From: a virus
Virus record (IMG/VR): IMGVR_UViG_3300005664_000064
Span: 1-26,801 of that record
Reading direction: 5' to 3' (one strand)
DNA length: 26,801 nucleotides
In this document: in pieces, positions 6,008 through 14,946 of the stretch
Layout: each line of letters begins with the position of its first letter
Position numbering within the stretch: position 1 is the first letter of the stretch
Notes under the pieces: generated by a model
The model's database searches: none
Told to the model about the DNA's origin: nothing
Seen by the model: the letters and a program-made list of their open reading frames with translations, nothing else
Made by a program: the position numbers and the translations under genes

Positions 6008-8251
6008 ATGAGTCCGACACCGAGCTACGATCTTTGGGGTTCTGATAACATCGGCAACGCTTCTAGACCAAAAAAGCGGTTCTTTGAGCTTGACCTTTCC
6101 AATAAGTCGGAAGTCATCAATTGGCTCTTAGGAGAGATGTCCTATCTTCAGGACCAAAACCGTGACCGCATCAATAAGATTCATCGCAACGTGGCCATGT
6201 ATAAGGGCATTCAGTACCAGTCCCAGCAAATGGGTTCACGTCAAGCGTATGATAACGCCACATTCTTTGGGAACCCTGATCAGACTGATAAGCTTGTCGT
6301 CAATGACATCTATGATCTAGTCATCAAATCCACAGCCAGAGAGATCAAGTATCGTCCAGCTATTGAGATCCTGCCAGCCAACGATGAGTTTGGAGACAAA
6401 ACAGGCTCACGCTTCTGCAAGTACCTGTCTGACTATGTCTGGTACAAAAACAAGTTTGAAGGGGATATCCAAAACCAGTGCGTGAAGCTCAAACGCATCA
6501 TGGGAGAAGTCTTCCTAGCTATCCTTTGGGATGAGGACTTTGGAGATGAGTACCCTGAATCTAAAGAGTTTAGATCTCAATTCATGGAAGGCAAGACTGT
6601 CCGTGTTGAGAATTCAGACGGCGAAAAAGTGACGATCGGTGGACCGATTTATCAAGGCGATGTGAAGTATGAAGTCTGGATGACGACCGACGTTCTCCTC
6701 GATAAAAAGGAGAAGTTTGAAGACTGCGACTTCATGTTCCATCAATCCGTGCATCATGTATCAGAACTCAAAAAGATGTACCCTGCTTCAGCTTCAGAGA
6801 TCACGGGAGGCGGCAATACAAACGACCTTTGGGACTATGAGAAATGCAAGCAGCGTGAACTTCAAAACGAAGCAGTCCTTTGGAAGTTTTACCATAGACG
6901 TACTCCGTTCTTGCCTACAGGTGCAGAAGTCCATTTTATCAATAACAAGATTGTTAAGCTCAAAGAATTCCCTTTCAGTCACAAAGAGCTACCCGTCAAA
7001 CGATTGACTGACATTGATCTGCCAGGGGAATTGCATGGTCAAAGCATTATTGACTTCATCAAGGGATTGACTGGTACCTATAACAACTTAACCAATATCG
7101 CTGCACGGAATTTGTACATCGTTGGGCATCCAAAATGGGTATTCCCGTTAGGATCAGTGAAGAAAGAAGCTCTAGGTAATGCGATTACATTGGTTGAATA
7201 CAAGGGTCCTGTGGCTCCTGTGCTTGCTCAACAAAACCCCACTCCACCAGAACTCTATTCGTTCAGAGAGTCGATCAAGCAGGACTATACTAATCTAGCT
7301 GGTGTTGGCATGGTGTCTCAAGGCACGCCCCCTCCAGGCATCAAAGCAGCTGTTGCCCTTCAGTTCCTTGCTGAGCAAGAGAGTGAACGCGATAACGAGA
7401 AGATCTTGAAATACAATGAATGGATCAGACAGATCCCTGAGATGACTCTGACGGTCTGTTCAGACAAGTACAAGGACGATGACAAACGAATCATCAAGAT
7501 CATTGGAAAGAATAACGAGTGGATGACTCAGTTCTTCCCCGTCAAGTACTTGAAGCAGCAATATGACATTCGGATTCAGAATAGCTCTGCACTTCCACAA
7601 TCGAAGTCCATGCGGATGCAGACGCTGCTTGATCTGACTGAGAGATTCCCAAACCTCGTTGCTCCTGAGCAAGTACTAGACATGCTCGATATGGCACAGT
7701 CTCAGAAATTCACTGACATTGTATCGGTGTCAGTACGTGCTGCTGAAGCAGAGAACGAACAGCTCCTCGAAAAAGGCAACAGCATCAATGACCCTGAAGA
7801 CTATGAAGATCATCTAGTTCATTGGCCTGTGCATGTGAAGCAAGTACGGGAATGGTCATTCAAGAATAAGACTGAACCTTCACGGCAAGATCGCATGAAA
7901 GATCATATTCGAGCCACAGAATATCTCATGAGTGAATATGCCAAAAAGAACCCTCTTTTTGCTGAGAAGATATCCACATTGAATGGCTTCCCGATGTTCT
8001 ATGTTCCAGAGCCTACACCTCTCCCCCCTTCCCCTGAAGAGGCTACAAGTCTAGACACAGTTGCTGCTGCTGTGGGTATGCCCGCGATGAATGATCAACT
8101 GCCTGATCAATCTGGACAGGATGTCCAAGCGGGAATGCCTCCAAGTGAAGCTGCTCAGATCAGTCAATCCGGAGCTGCTCCAGTCAGTAATGAGTCGGGT
8201 CCTGATGTGGCTCCTCCCGTAGAACAGATTCAAATTACCAGTGCTCAATAA
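6008..8251 (+). CDS. portal protein (P22/podovirus-like)
   Basis: 747 residues, in the range of large P22-type portals. The portal is the dodecameric ring at one capsid vertex through which DNA enters and leaves and to which the tail attaches. Supporting features: an N-terminal helical segment (MSYLQDQNRDRINKIHRN, residues about 45-62), VNDIYDLVIKSTAREIKYRPAIEI (about 98-121) typical of the portal wing/clip region, long alternating beta stretches, a GTPPPGIKAAVALQFLAEQE segment (about 439-458) matching the conserved helix region of this family, and a Pro/Gln/Ala-rich, probably flexible, tail after residue 670. AGGAG precedes the start. It follows terminase and precedes scaffold, the canonical place. 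Barrel-like C-terminal extension would fit P22-type portals, but I cannot prove it here. Confidence 0.9.
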   Translation: MSPTPSYDLWGSDNIGNASRPKKRFFELDLSNKSEVINWLLGEMSYLQDQNRDRINKIHRNVAMYKGIQYQSQQMGSRQAYDNATFFGNPDQTDKLVVNDIYDLVIKSTAREIKYRPAIEILPANDEFGDKTGSRFCKYLSDYVWYKNKFEGDIQNQCVKLKRIMGEVFLAILWDEDFGDEYPESKEFRSQFMEGKTVRVENSDGEKVTIGGPIYQGDVKYEVWMTTDVLLDKKEKFEDCDFMFHQSVHHVSELKKMYPASASEITGGGNTNDLWDYEKCKQRELQNEAVLWKFYHRRTPFLPTGAEVHFINNKIVKLKEFPFSHKELPVKRLTDIDLPGELHGQSIIDFIKGLTGTYNNLTNIAARNLYIVGHPKWVFPLGSVKKEALGNAITLVEYKGPVAPVLAQQNPTPPELYSFRESIKQDYTNLAGVGMVSQGTPPPGIKAAVALQFLAEQESERDNEKILKYNEWIRQIPEMTLTVCSDKYKDDDKRIIKIIGKNNEWMTQFFPVKYLKQQYDIRIQNSSALPQSKSMRMQTLLDLTERFPNLVAPEQVLDMLDMAQSQKFTDIVSVSVRAAEAENEQLLEKGNSINDPEDYEDHLVHWPVHVKQVREWSFKNKTEPSRQDRMKDHIRATEYLMSEYAKKNPLFAEKISTLNGFPMFYVPEPTPLPPSPEEATSLDTVAAAVGMPAMNDQLPDQSGQDVQAGMPPSEAAQISQSGAAPVSNESGPDVAPPVEQIQITSAQ

Positions 8252-8272
8252 ACCCAAGGAGAATCAGATCGT

Positions 8273-9535
8273 ATGAGTGAATCAGCAGGTGCATCCACGT
8301 CTTCAGACATTGTCACACAGGCTATTACTAAACAAAGTATAGAGCCTATTGTGAAGTCAGGGGGCGGTAATGGAGCTATTTCGTTTGATGAAATGGACGT
8401 CTTAGAGTCAGCAATCCCCACAGTCAAAGAAGCTAAGGAGATGCTCAAAGACAAGAAGATCAATCCAAGAAAGCACATGAAGGGCGAACTCTCTTTTGGA
8501 GATGAGCCAGAAGATCAACAGATGAAGAACGTCGATTCTCAAGAAGAGAAGGACGCAAAAGCCGCTAAGGCTGAGAAAGTCAGCAAGAAAGAAGCGAAGG
8601 GTGTCAGTGACGCAAAGACTGATGAAGCTAAGGCAGCTGCTAAGGCATACCGAATTAAACAAGGGGAATCTGAGTTTGACCTATTCGCTGATACTCCAAT
8701 CTCTGTCAAAGTCGCAGGGAAGGATGAGCAAGTTCCATTTCAAGAGCTTTTGAATCAGTACTCAGGCAAGGTGGACTATAATCGTAAGTATTCAGAGCTT
8801 GACCGCGAAAGAAAAACCTTTCACACTGAGAGGCAAGGCTTAGTAGAAGGCATCAATCGCATCCACAAGATTGCTGTTGATGAAGGGAACCCAAGGCTTG
8901 CGATAGAAAGCATTGCTGAGGTCCTCGGTGCAGATCCAGACAAAATCTGGACTGACATGCTGAAACAAGTCGAGTCACAGGTAGATGAATTCAGTAGGCT
9001 GAGTCCGGAAGAACGGAAAGCTCGCAAAGCCGAAACAGAACTTGATTATTACAAGAATAAAGAACGCATTCAAGGGCAGTTCAAAGCTAGGGAAGCCGAG
9101 CTGAAGCAAGTCGATAGCGTAGTTAACTCGATTCAAGAGACTCACAAGATCTCAAGAGACGAGTTCTTCAATGCCTATAAGGATCTTGAAGCAGCTCATA
9201 AGCAAGGAACCCTCAAGTCAGAACTTAACCCTGAGCTTGTCAGAGATTACATCCTGGAACTCAGGAATCATGACAAGGTGAATGAGACGATCAAGGATAT
9301 CGGAGAAGTTCCAAACGCACAGTTTTACCAGCGAGAACTCCTCAGACTAGCCCGCGAGAATCCAGAATTCACTGCTTCAGATCTCAGAGAGATCATTGAT
9401 CAAGTACTGCCCAAGAAATCATCAGCCAGTAAAAACAAAACATTAGGGGATAGAGCAACCGAAAGACAACGCGAAGGGAAAGATCCTGGAGCACTACGGC
9501 CACTGAATGAGCCCATGTTTTTCGATTCATTATAA
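8273..9535 (+). CDS. capsid scaffolding protein
   Basis: 420 residues, highly charged and helical, located between portal and major capsid protein where scaffolds sit. Residues about 65-130 are Lys/Glu/Ala-rich and likely disordered; a short folded piece follows (YRIKQGESEFDLFADTPI, then KDEQVPFQELLNQYSGKVDYNRKY), a pattern I know from scaffold-like proteins of environmental podoviruses; residues about 175-350 form long coiled helices. The C-terminus is basic then acidic (KNKTLGDRATERQREGKD). AAGGAGA precedes the ATG. Scaffolds guide shell assembly and then leave or are cleaved; no protease domain is visible here. Confidence 0.75.
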   Translation: MSESAGASTSSDIVTQAITKQSIEPIVKSGGGNGAISFDEMDVLESAIPTVKEAKEMLKDKKINPRKHMKGELSFGDEPEDQQMKNVDSQEEKDAKAAKAEKVSKKEAKGVSDAKTDEAKAAAKAYRIKQGESEFDLFADTPISVKVAGKDEQVPFQELLNQYSGKVDYNRKYSELDRERKTFHTERQGLVEGINRIHKIAVDEGNPRLAIESIAEVLGADPDKIWTDMLKQVESQVDEFSRLSPEERKARKAETELDYYKNKERIQGQFKAREAELKQVDSVVNSIQETHKISRDEFFNAYKDLEAAHKQGTLKSELNPELVRDYILELRNHDKVNETIKDIGEVPNAQFYQRELLRLARENPEFTASDLREIIDQVLPKKSSASKNKTLGDRATERQREGKDPGALRPLNEPMFFDSL

Positions 9536-9556
9536 ACAATATAACTGGGGGTTATC

Positions 9557-10753
9557 ATGGCACAATTTTCCTTATCGAGCGTAGACCAGCTCTTTAAAAT
9601 TAAGTACGGTCCTTTGAGTATGAATACGTACAACAGTGCTAACGTACTGTTGGCGCGAGTGAAGAAAGAATTTAGTTTTACAGGTAAACGTATGGACGTT
9701 GCAGTCCCTCTGTCTTTTGCTGGGGGCGTTGGTTCGGGTAGCTTGCCTACTGCTAACTATGCGTCGTATCAAGATGCACAGATCACTGCGAAGAAAGTCT
9801 ATGCACGTATCCAGATTGAACGTGAAGCAATGAAAGCAGCTTCAGACGATGAAGGTGCATTCGTTCGTATGACGAAAGAACCCGTCAAAAAAGGCGTGGA
9901 ATCTTTCAACCGAAACATGAGCCGCATTCTTCAAGGCGATGGCACTGGAGCTTTGGGTTCGTTCTCTGGAAACGCATCGGGAACTGCAACGGTACCTATC
10001 GTTGTGATTACTGCAGCAACCTGGAATGAAGCGAACTTTGAAGAACGCGACTATGTGAACGTCAACTCCCTCTCGAGCGTTTGGGAAGTGACGACTGTGG
10101 TTCCTTCGACCCGTACTGTCACTTTGACCCGAATCAGTGGTTCGGATGACTTGACTGCAATCGGCGCTGGTACTCACATCATTTACATGCAGAACTCCAA
10201 AAACAACGATCCTCAGGGATTGAAGGGCGTTTTGGATGCTACCTCTGGTTCCTTGTATGGAATTCCAGTGGCACGTAGATGGCAGGCATTCCAGAAGGCA
10301 GCAGGCGGCGCAGGCGTCACTGCTGACATCATGAATGAAGTCATTCTTGGCGTCGAAAAACAGTGCGGCAAAGTACCGAACTTGATCCAAACATCATACA
10401 CTCAATATCGCAAGATCTTGAACTTGAGTGAAGATCAAAAACGATACCCGATCGACCCACGAGCTGAGAACCTCAAAGGAAAGATCTCTTTTGACGCTCT
10501 TGAGTTCATGAGTTCGGCAGGACCCGTACCGATCGTTCCTAACCGATTCGTTGCTGATGACCGCATCGAGTTCTTGAACGACAACTACTTGACCATTCAT
10601 CATCGTCCAGGATCACCTGACTGGGCTCAAGATGACGGTTCGGTTTTGATGCGTGTCGCCGATCAAGACAACTATGAAGCTCGTTATGCTTCTTATTGTG
10701 AGTTCTATGCACCGCCTTCTTTCCACGGCGTCTGCACTGGCTTAGCAATCTAA
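9557..10753 (+). CDS. major capsid protein (HK97-fold)
   Basis: 398 residues; builds the icosahedral shell. N-terminal part carries an extended arm (VKKEFSFTGKRMDVAVPLSFAG at about 35-56), then a spine-helix region (IQIEREAMKAASDDEGAFVRMTKEPVKKGVESFNRNMSRIL, given here as family context, with key residues around 80-120). Residues about 130-220 look like an inserted beta-rich domain (DYVNVN, TVTLTRISG), comparable in place to the I-domain of P22 coat. The C-terminal part has WAQDDGSVLMRV and NYEARYASYCEFYAPPSFHGV, typical of the axial domain end. GGGGG lies before the start. It directly follows the scaffold gene. Codon use is orderly and the gene is followed by a strong hairpin, as often seen after highly expressed capsid genes. 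Confidence 0.92.
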   Translation: MAQFSLSSVDQLFKIKYGPLSMNTYNSANVLLARVKKEFSFTGKRMDVAVPLSFAGGVGSGSLPTANYASYQDAQITAKKVYARIQIEREAMKAASDDEGAFVRMTKEPVKKGVESFNRNMSRILQGDGTGALGSFSGNASGTATVPIVVITAATWNEANFEERDYVNVNSLSSVWEVTTVVPSTRTVTLTRISGSDDLTAIGAGTHIIYMQNSKNNDPQGLKGVLDATSGSLYGIPVARRWQAFQKAAGGAGVTADIMNEVILGVEKQCGKVPNLIQTSYTQYRKILNLSEDQKRYPIDPRAENLKGKISFDALEFMSSAGPVPIVPNRFVADDRIEFLNDNYLTIHHRPGSPDWAQDDGSVLMRVADQDNYEARYASYCEFYAPPSFHGVCTGLAI

Positions 10754-10765
10754 TCTAACTTGTGG

Positions 10766-10795
10766 GGGAGAGGTTGACTTCGGTTGACTTCTCCC
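10766..10795 (+). terminator. strong hairpin after the capsid gene (attenuator or 3' stabiliser)
   Basis: GGGAGAGGT (10766-10774) pairs with ACTTCTCCC (10787-10795, one G-T), and within it GAC-TTCG-GTT forms a cUUCGg-type loop, an extra-stable tetraloop. No T-run follows, so it is not a complete intrinsic terminator; it may stop 3' exonucleases and keep capsid mRNA abundant, or cause partial termination. Confidence 0.55.
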
Positions 10796-10823
10796 TTCAC
10801 ATACATCCACGGGGGATATGACT

Positions 10824-11162
10824 ATGTTAAGAGAACTCAAAGGTACGCAAAGACTACCACGCGTTTTGGCATTTCGGATTGATGGAACAGGCACCGCTTC
10901 GATTCTTGAAGGGGCATTCGATGCTTCTTTGGTTGATAACGGTGTTGGAGATTACACACTCAACTTTAACACTCCATTCGCTCGGGTACCAGTCGTTAGC
11001 CTAAGCCCAATTGCAAGTGCAGGCGATGTGATTCTGTGTATTAAAGTAGTGTCAGCAAGTGCACTTCAGATCAATGCTTTTGATGCAACGGATGGAACGA
11101 CTGCAAAAGATTGTGACTTCCATGCGATTGTGCACGGATTCGATTCTGTAGACGCAACGTAA
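10824..11162 (+). CDS. small beta-rich virion protein (decoration/fibre type)
   Basis: 112 residues from the second ATG at 10824, which is eight bases from GGGGG; the first ATG at 10818 is too close to it. Contains VLAFRIDGTGTASILEGAFD and GVGDYTLNFNTPFARVPVVS, repeating-strand patterns I associate with small phage fibre or capsid-decoration proteins that carry a single beta-sandwich. No membrane segment. It follows the capsid gene and starts the fibre cluster. Likely displayed on the particle (inference). Confidence 0.6.
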   Translation: MLRELKGTQRLPRVLAFRIDGTGTASILEGAFDASLVDNGVGDYTLNFNTPFARVPVVSLSPIASAGDVILCIKVVSASALQINAFDATDGTTAKDCDFHAIVHGFDSVDAT

Positions 11163-11172
11163 GGGAGGACTC

Positions 11173-13248
11173 ATGAGCCTTCAAAACGATGCACAGTCTA
11201 AGTTTCAGATCAAAAGTCTATTCACAGCGACTGGGGATATAGGGGCGGGTTCTTCAACCGCTCCTCATTTCGTGGGCGCTGAAGCTCAACTCAATGTCGT
11301 CATTGAGAATGTGGGCGGTGGCAACGAAGTCCTTGTTAAGGGTCGAATCAGAGGGCAGTCAGCCTATTTGACTCTTGCAACGATTACAGGACCTACGACT
11401 GGAACGACGGTTGATATTAGTCTTGTTGATCAGATCTATTTCGATTGTACCACCTATGCAGCAAGTGGATCTCCACTACTGGTAGCTGCTGGTTTTTTTG
11501 AGAAACCCGCTGGTAGCGGGTCTGGAGACATCACGGACGGGTCGAACCAGAATACCAGCGGGGTCGGTGTATTTCTCAATAAGTCAGGGTCAATCCTTCG
11601 GTTCAAAGGGGTTGATGCGGGATCAAATAAGATCACAGTGACGAACAATGGTGGGAATAACACCATTGATATTGATGTAGATGAAGCCAACTTTCAGATC
11701 CCAGGAACGGCGAACCGACCTGCCTACTTCAATGGCAGTGGAGTTCTCGATTCACTCCCTGAGTGGACTTATAACTCAGAGAATGGTGCTGATGCGAGTG
11801 TCACCATTGATGTGAATAATACAGGTGGAGGCACATGGAGCGGACAGAATATCTCTTTTGATCCACTTCAGAACTCTCCGAATGACGTTTGGAATATATA
11901 TAGCCGTGCAGTTTATTTAGATGCCAATAGTTCAGGATTTACACAAGGGACGAACGGACAGTGTGTCTATGTAGAGAACCTATTTATTGGTCATCAAGGT
12001 ACGGGCAGTGTTGGGACTTTGACGTATCAGAACATGAATTCCAATCTTGGGAATGGGACTGATCCCATTACTATTGGCGGGCTCAATTACAGCTCTTGCA
12101 ATGCTCAGATCGGTGCCAACGTCACTTTGAACAACCAAGTGCGTGGCTATAACTTTCAGCCAGGGGTCAATGTCGCGGCTATCTCAGGGACGAACAATGG
12201 ATGGGTTGCCTATTCAGATTATGCTCAAGTGCCTATTGCTGTAGGTGGGTATACTGAGGTTGACTTAGCGCCAACGATCAGTGAAATCAAAAACAACTCT
12301 AATTATACGGGTCTGAACCTCAATCCAACGATTACTACCTTCACTGGTAATGCAAGCGCCAACGTACTTGCCATCGGTGGACAGTACGGGACATTCAGCA
12401 CGGGGACATTCCAGGGGATGGTCATGAATCCTACTGTGACCTCGTGCGTGAATGCTAACGGTCTTTATGTAGACATGACGAATGTGACGGCAAGTGGAAG
12501 TAAATACGCTGCGCAGTTCATTGGAGATGTGTACATCGGTGGTTCACTTCAATTCACAGGTGGTCTATCCATTGGGCAGCTGAATGCGTTCTATGCAGTG
12601 AACGTGGTTGATGGAGGGGGAACACCTACTTCGCTTCAAAGCCTAGTCACATCAGTGACGGCACCTAATGGAGTGACAACGGCTAACGTCGATACTCTTG
12701 GGGTCAATACAGCGATGTTGATCACGCTAGATGTCAACTCAATTAGTACATCAGGACCATTGGGGTTAGGGCTATGCGCTCTGGCTCTTCCTTGTGTCGT
12801 AACTACTCATACAGGATCAACACTCGACTTTATGAGTGCTGCTACGTATGCAATTAGTTTAGATGGCACATCGACAGGTGGAACCATTGACAACGTTAAC
12901 ATTTGTCGGTCGGTGATTATTCCAAACGGAATCACAACGATCAACAATCTACGTGGATTCTATTACAATGAGCCTTTTGGTTCAGCGAGTGCGAACACAT
13001 GGGGTATTTACATTGAACCCTCGAACGCTGAGAACTTCATGGAGAAGTCTTTGGCTATAGGAACGAGTTCAAAAAAGGTTGCGAACAGTGACGTGGCTTT
13101 TGAAGTGGGGTCACTCAAAGCTCTCTTGCTACCAAGACTGACAACCACGGAACGGAATGCTTTGACTGCACTTGAAGGCATGTTCCTGTACAACTCAACT
13201 ACTCAGCGTCCAGAATTCTATGACGGCGCTACATGGCAGACGTTGTAA
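11173..13248 (+). CDS. large beta-helical fibre/adhesin-like protein
   Basis: 691 residues. The sequence is Gly/Asn/Thr/Ser-rich with few charged residues and short regular strands, as in right-handed beta-helix or trimeric fibres. Residues about 100-170 contain a collagen-like-poor but Gly-rich linker and NKITVTNNGGNNTIDIDV; the middle has repeated GxNxNPTITTFTG-like strands; the end (about 640-691) has ALLLPRLTTTERNALTALEG, YNSTTQRPEFYDGATW, the common C-terminal tip of phage and bacterial surface fibres. GGGAGG precedes the ATG. Its place next to the capsid gene suggests a head fibre; a receptor-binding tail fibre is equally possible. Host receptor cannot be guessed. Confidence 0.7.
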   Translation: MSLQNDAQSKFQIKSLFTATGDIGAGSSTAPHFVGAEAQLNVVIENVGGGNEVLVKGRIRGQSAYLTLATITGPTTGTTVDISLVDQIYFDCTTYAASGSPLLVAAGFFEKPAGSGSGDITDGSNQNTSGVGVFLNKSGSILRFKGVDAGSNKITVTNNGGNNTIDIDVDEANFQIPGTANRPAYFNGSGVLDSLPEWTYNSENGADASVTIDVNNTGGGTWSGQNISFDPLQNSPNDVWNIYSRAVYLDANSSGFTQGTNGQCVYVENLFIGHQGTGSVGTLTYQNMNSNLGNGTDPITIGGLNYSSCNAQIGANVTLNNQVRGYNFQPGVNVAAISGTNNGWVAYSDYAQVPIAVGGYTEVDLAPTISEIKNNSNYTGLNLNPTITTFTGNASANVLAIGGQYGTFSTGTFQGMVMNPTVTSCVNANGLYVDMTNVTASGSKYAAQFIGDVYIGGSLQFTGGLSIGQLNAFYAVNVVDGGGTPTSLQSLVTSVTAPNGVTTANVDTLGVNTAMLITLDVNSISTSGPLGLGLCALALPCVVTTHTGSTLDFMSAATYAISLDGTSTGGTIDNVNICRSVIIPNGITTINNLRGFYYNEPFGSASANTWGIYIEPSNAENFMEKSLAIGTSSKKVANSDVAFEVGSLKALLLPRLTTTERNALTALEGMFLYNSTTQRPEFYDGATWQTL

Positions 13249-13266
13249 TTCAGAAAGAGGTTGACC

Positions 13267-13377
13267 ATGACTAAAGAACAAGCTCTGGTACGGTTAGCGA
13301 ATCCACGGCAATACACAATGGAAGAACTCAGAGCTGCCATTGCAAAACTGGCAGGACTGGCATTTAGGGGAATCTAA
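13267..13377 (+). CDS. 36-residue hypothetical peptide
   Basis: MTKEQALVRLANPRQYTMEELRAAIAKLAG and a few more residues, with GAGG seven bases upstream of the ATG. It looks like two short amphipathic helices. Its stop TAA overlaps the next start as TAATG. Too short for a motif; the good ribosome site and coupled neighbour make it believable. Confidence 0.5.
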   Translation: MTKEQALVRLANPRQYTMEELRAAIAKLAGLAFRGI

Positions 13378-13550
13378 TGACATTAGAGCAAGCGATTCAG
13401 ATACTCATTCAGGCAACAGAAAATATTCAATTCCAACCGACTAAAGAAGCATCGATTCGTCAACAGACGCTCATGGTCATCAATGCGATTGAAGTTTTGA
13501 AGAAAGAGTTATTGGAAAAACAAGTTCCTACTTTACAAGAAGTAAAATAG
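13377..13550 (+). CDS. 57-residue hypothetical helical protein
   Basis: Begins MTLEQAIQILIQATENIQ at a TAATG overlap with the preceding peptide and has AGGGGA six bases upstream. Two helices separated by a QPTKEAS turn, the second ending VLKKELLEKQ, suggest a small helical bundle or oligomerising protein. No known family recognised. It lies in a fibre cluster, so a virion or chaperone role is possible. Confidence 0.55.
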   Translation: MTLEQAIQILIQATENIQFQPTKEASIRQQTLMVINAIEVLKKELLEKQVPTLQEVK

Positions 13551-13605
13551 GTTTAGGATCAAAGAGAACTACTAAGATAGGCCATGAAGGACCTGGAGGG
13601 TTGCG

Positions 13606-14946
13606 ATGAGCGCATCAAAAGGCTATCCAAGCCAAAGCAAGATTGAAAGAGTACCGTCTGAGTATTCTACAATCGAGCCAGTTAGAATCCAACAGCAAGG
13701 CACATCCGTTGTATCTCATGCAACCGTTCTCCTCATTGGAACGGATGCTGTAGAAGCAAATTCTACTACTTCAGTGATCAACGCGACTGGGCATGCAGCT
13801 CTCAAAGGCGATGTCATTTCTTTCACTTCAGGTGCTTTGAGTGGCCAAGAAGTCAAAGTCTATTCAGTCACTGCCAATACGATTACTTTAGTTCAAGATC
13901 TGACTTCAGCTCCAGCTACTGCTGTGACGTTTGAGATCTTGAGACACAAGTATCCTCAAGTGAATGCTTCAGGCGAGATCTTGATCAGCGGGAACATTAT
14001 TACATCAAACGGTCCCATCCAGTTTGTTCTAGATGCTGTGGATACAGAAGTGGAAGAGGATACCGCGACTCCAGCGAACTCTCGTCCACTGCCAGTCAAG
14101 CTACTCAGTGATACAGGTGTAGAGTTTGGAACGAGTTCGGTACCTATCCGAATTGATCCAACAGGTTCTACTACTCAACCAATATCAGCAGCATCTCTGC
14201 CCTTGCCTACAGGTGCAGCGACTGAAGCCACGTTGAGTTCGATTGATACTAAGATTCCAGCACAAGGAGCAGCCTTAATAGCAGCCAGTGTGCCTGTGAA
14301 TATAGCTTCGGATCAGACGGTGCCTGTATCAGTGGCAAGCCTACCTTTGCCGTCTGGAGCTGCGACCGAAGCTACTCTTTCATCGATTGATACTAAGACT
14401 CCTGCTCTTGGAGCTGCGCTCATTGCTGCAAGCGTGCCAGTGAATATTGCAAGCGACCAGACAGTACCAGTGAGTGCTGCAAGCTTGCCGTTGCCGAGTG
14501 GGGCAGCCACTGAAGTCACTTTGGCTTCGATTGATGCAAAATTAAACAGTCTCGGTCAAAAAGCCATGGCAGCGTCGGTGCCGGTTGTAATCGCATCGGA
14601 TCAGTCGTCCATCCCAGTGTCATTCTCAGCGAGCGGGAATACTGCTTCTGAATCGGTACGGGTTGATTTTGCAGTGAATAACCAGACGAATGCTGCATGG
14701 TTTACTCTCATTGCAAGTACAACGATTGATACATCACAGATTCAACTCTTTGACAGCGGTGGGTACTCGATGCGTTTGGCTACTGGAGCTGCTGCAAGTG
14801 AAGTAGAGCTTTTGAAGATACCCCCTGGAGGTTTTGCAGGGGCTGTGTCGATAGAAATTCCAGCAGGTACACGGTTATCTTATCGAGCGGAGGGTATTGC
14901 TACGGTGAGTGTTGGGGAATTAATTTTGAATCTTTTGGGGGTCTAA
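13606..14946 (+). CDS. fibre-like virion protein with tandem 48-residue repeats
   Basis: 446 residues with GGAGGG before the start. Residues about 40-115 form a beta-domain (GHAALKGDVISFTSGALSG, then ANTITLVQDL) that I have seen in other phage virion proteins. Residues 197-335 hold three tandem repeats of exactly 48 residues (starts at 197, 245 and 293; DNA 14194, 14338 and 14482): SLPLPxGAATEATLSSID, then AASVPVNIASDQTVPVS; the third is diverged. A C-terminal beta-domain (about 340-446) contains FTLIASTTIDTSQIQLFDSG and IPAGTRLSYRAEG. The repeats suggest an extended shaft. Most likely a structural fibre or decoration protein; which part of the particle it sits on is unknown. Confidence 0.7.
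   Translation: MSASKGYPSQSKIERVPSEYSTIEPVRIQQQGTSVVSHATVLLIGTDAVEANSTTSVINATGHAALKGDVISFTSGALSGQEVKVYSVTANTITLVQDLTSAPATAVTFEILRHKYPQVNASGEILISGNIITSNGPIQFVLDAVDTEVEEDTATPANSRPLPVKLLSDTGVEFGTSSVPIRIDPTGSTTQPISAASLPLPTGAATEATLSSIDTKIPAQGAALIAASVPVNIASDQTVPVSVASLPLPSGAATEATLSSIDTKTPALGAALIAASVPVNIASDQTVPVSAASLPLPSGAATEVTLASIDAKLNSLGQKAMAASVPVVIASDQSSIPVSFSASGNTASESVRVDFAVNNQTNAAWFTLIASTTIDTSQIQLFDSGGYSMRLATGAAASEVELLKIPPGGFAGAVSIEIPAGTRLSYRAEGIATVSVGELILNLLGV
14194..14622 (+). repeat. 144-bp tandem repeat, three copies (in-frame)
   Basis: Copies begin at 14194, 14338 and 14482, each encoding 48 residues; the first two proteins differ at only a handful of positions while the DNA has many silent differences, so the amino-acid sequence is being kept. 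Third copy is diverged and slightly shorter (to about 14622). Confidence 0.85.

Noticed and set aside
9842-10390. 182-residue minus-strand ORF opposite the major capsid gene
   Set aside because: It is wholly antisense to a convincing capsid gene, has no ribosome site, and its His/Cys/Arg-rich composition is what a mirror frame of that gene gives.
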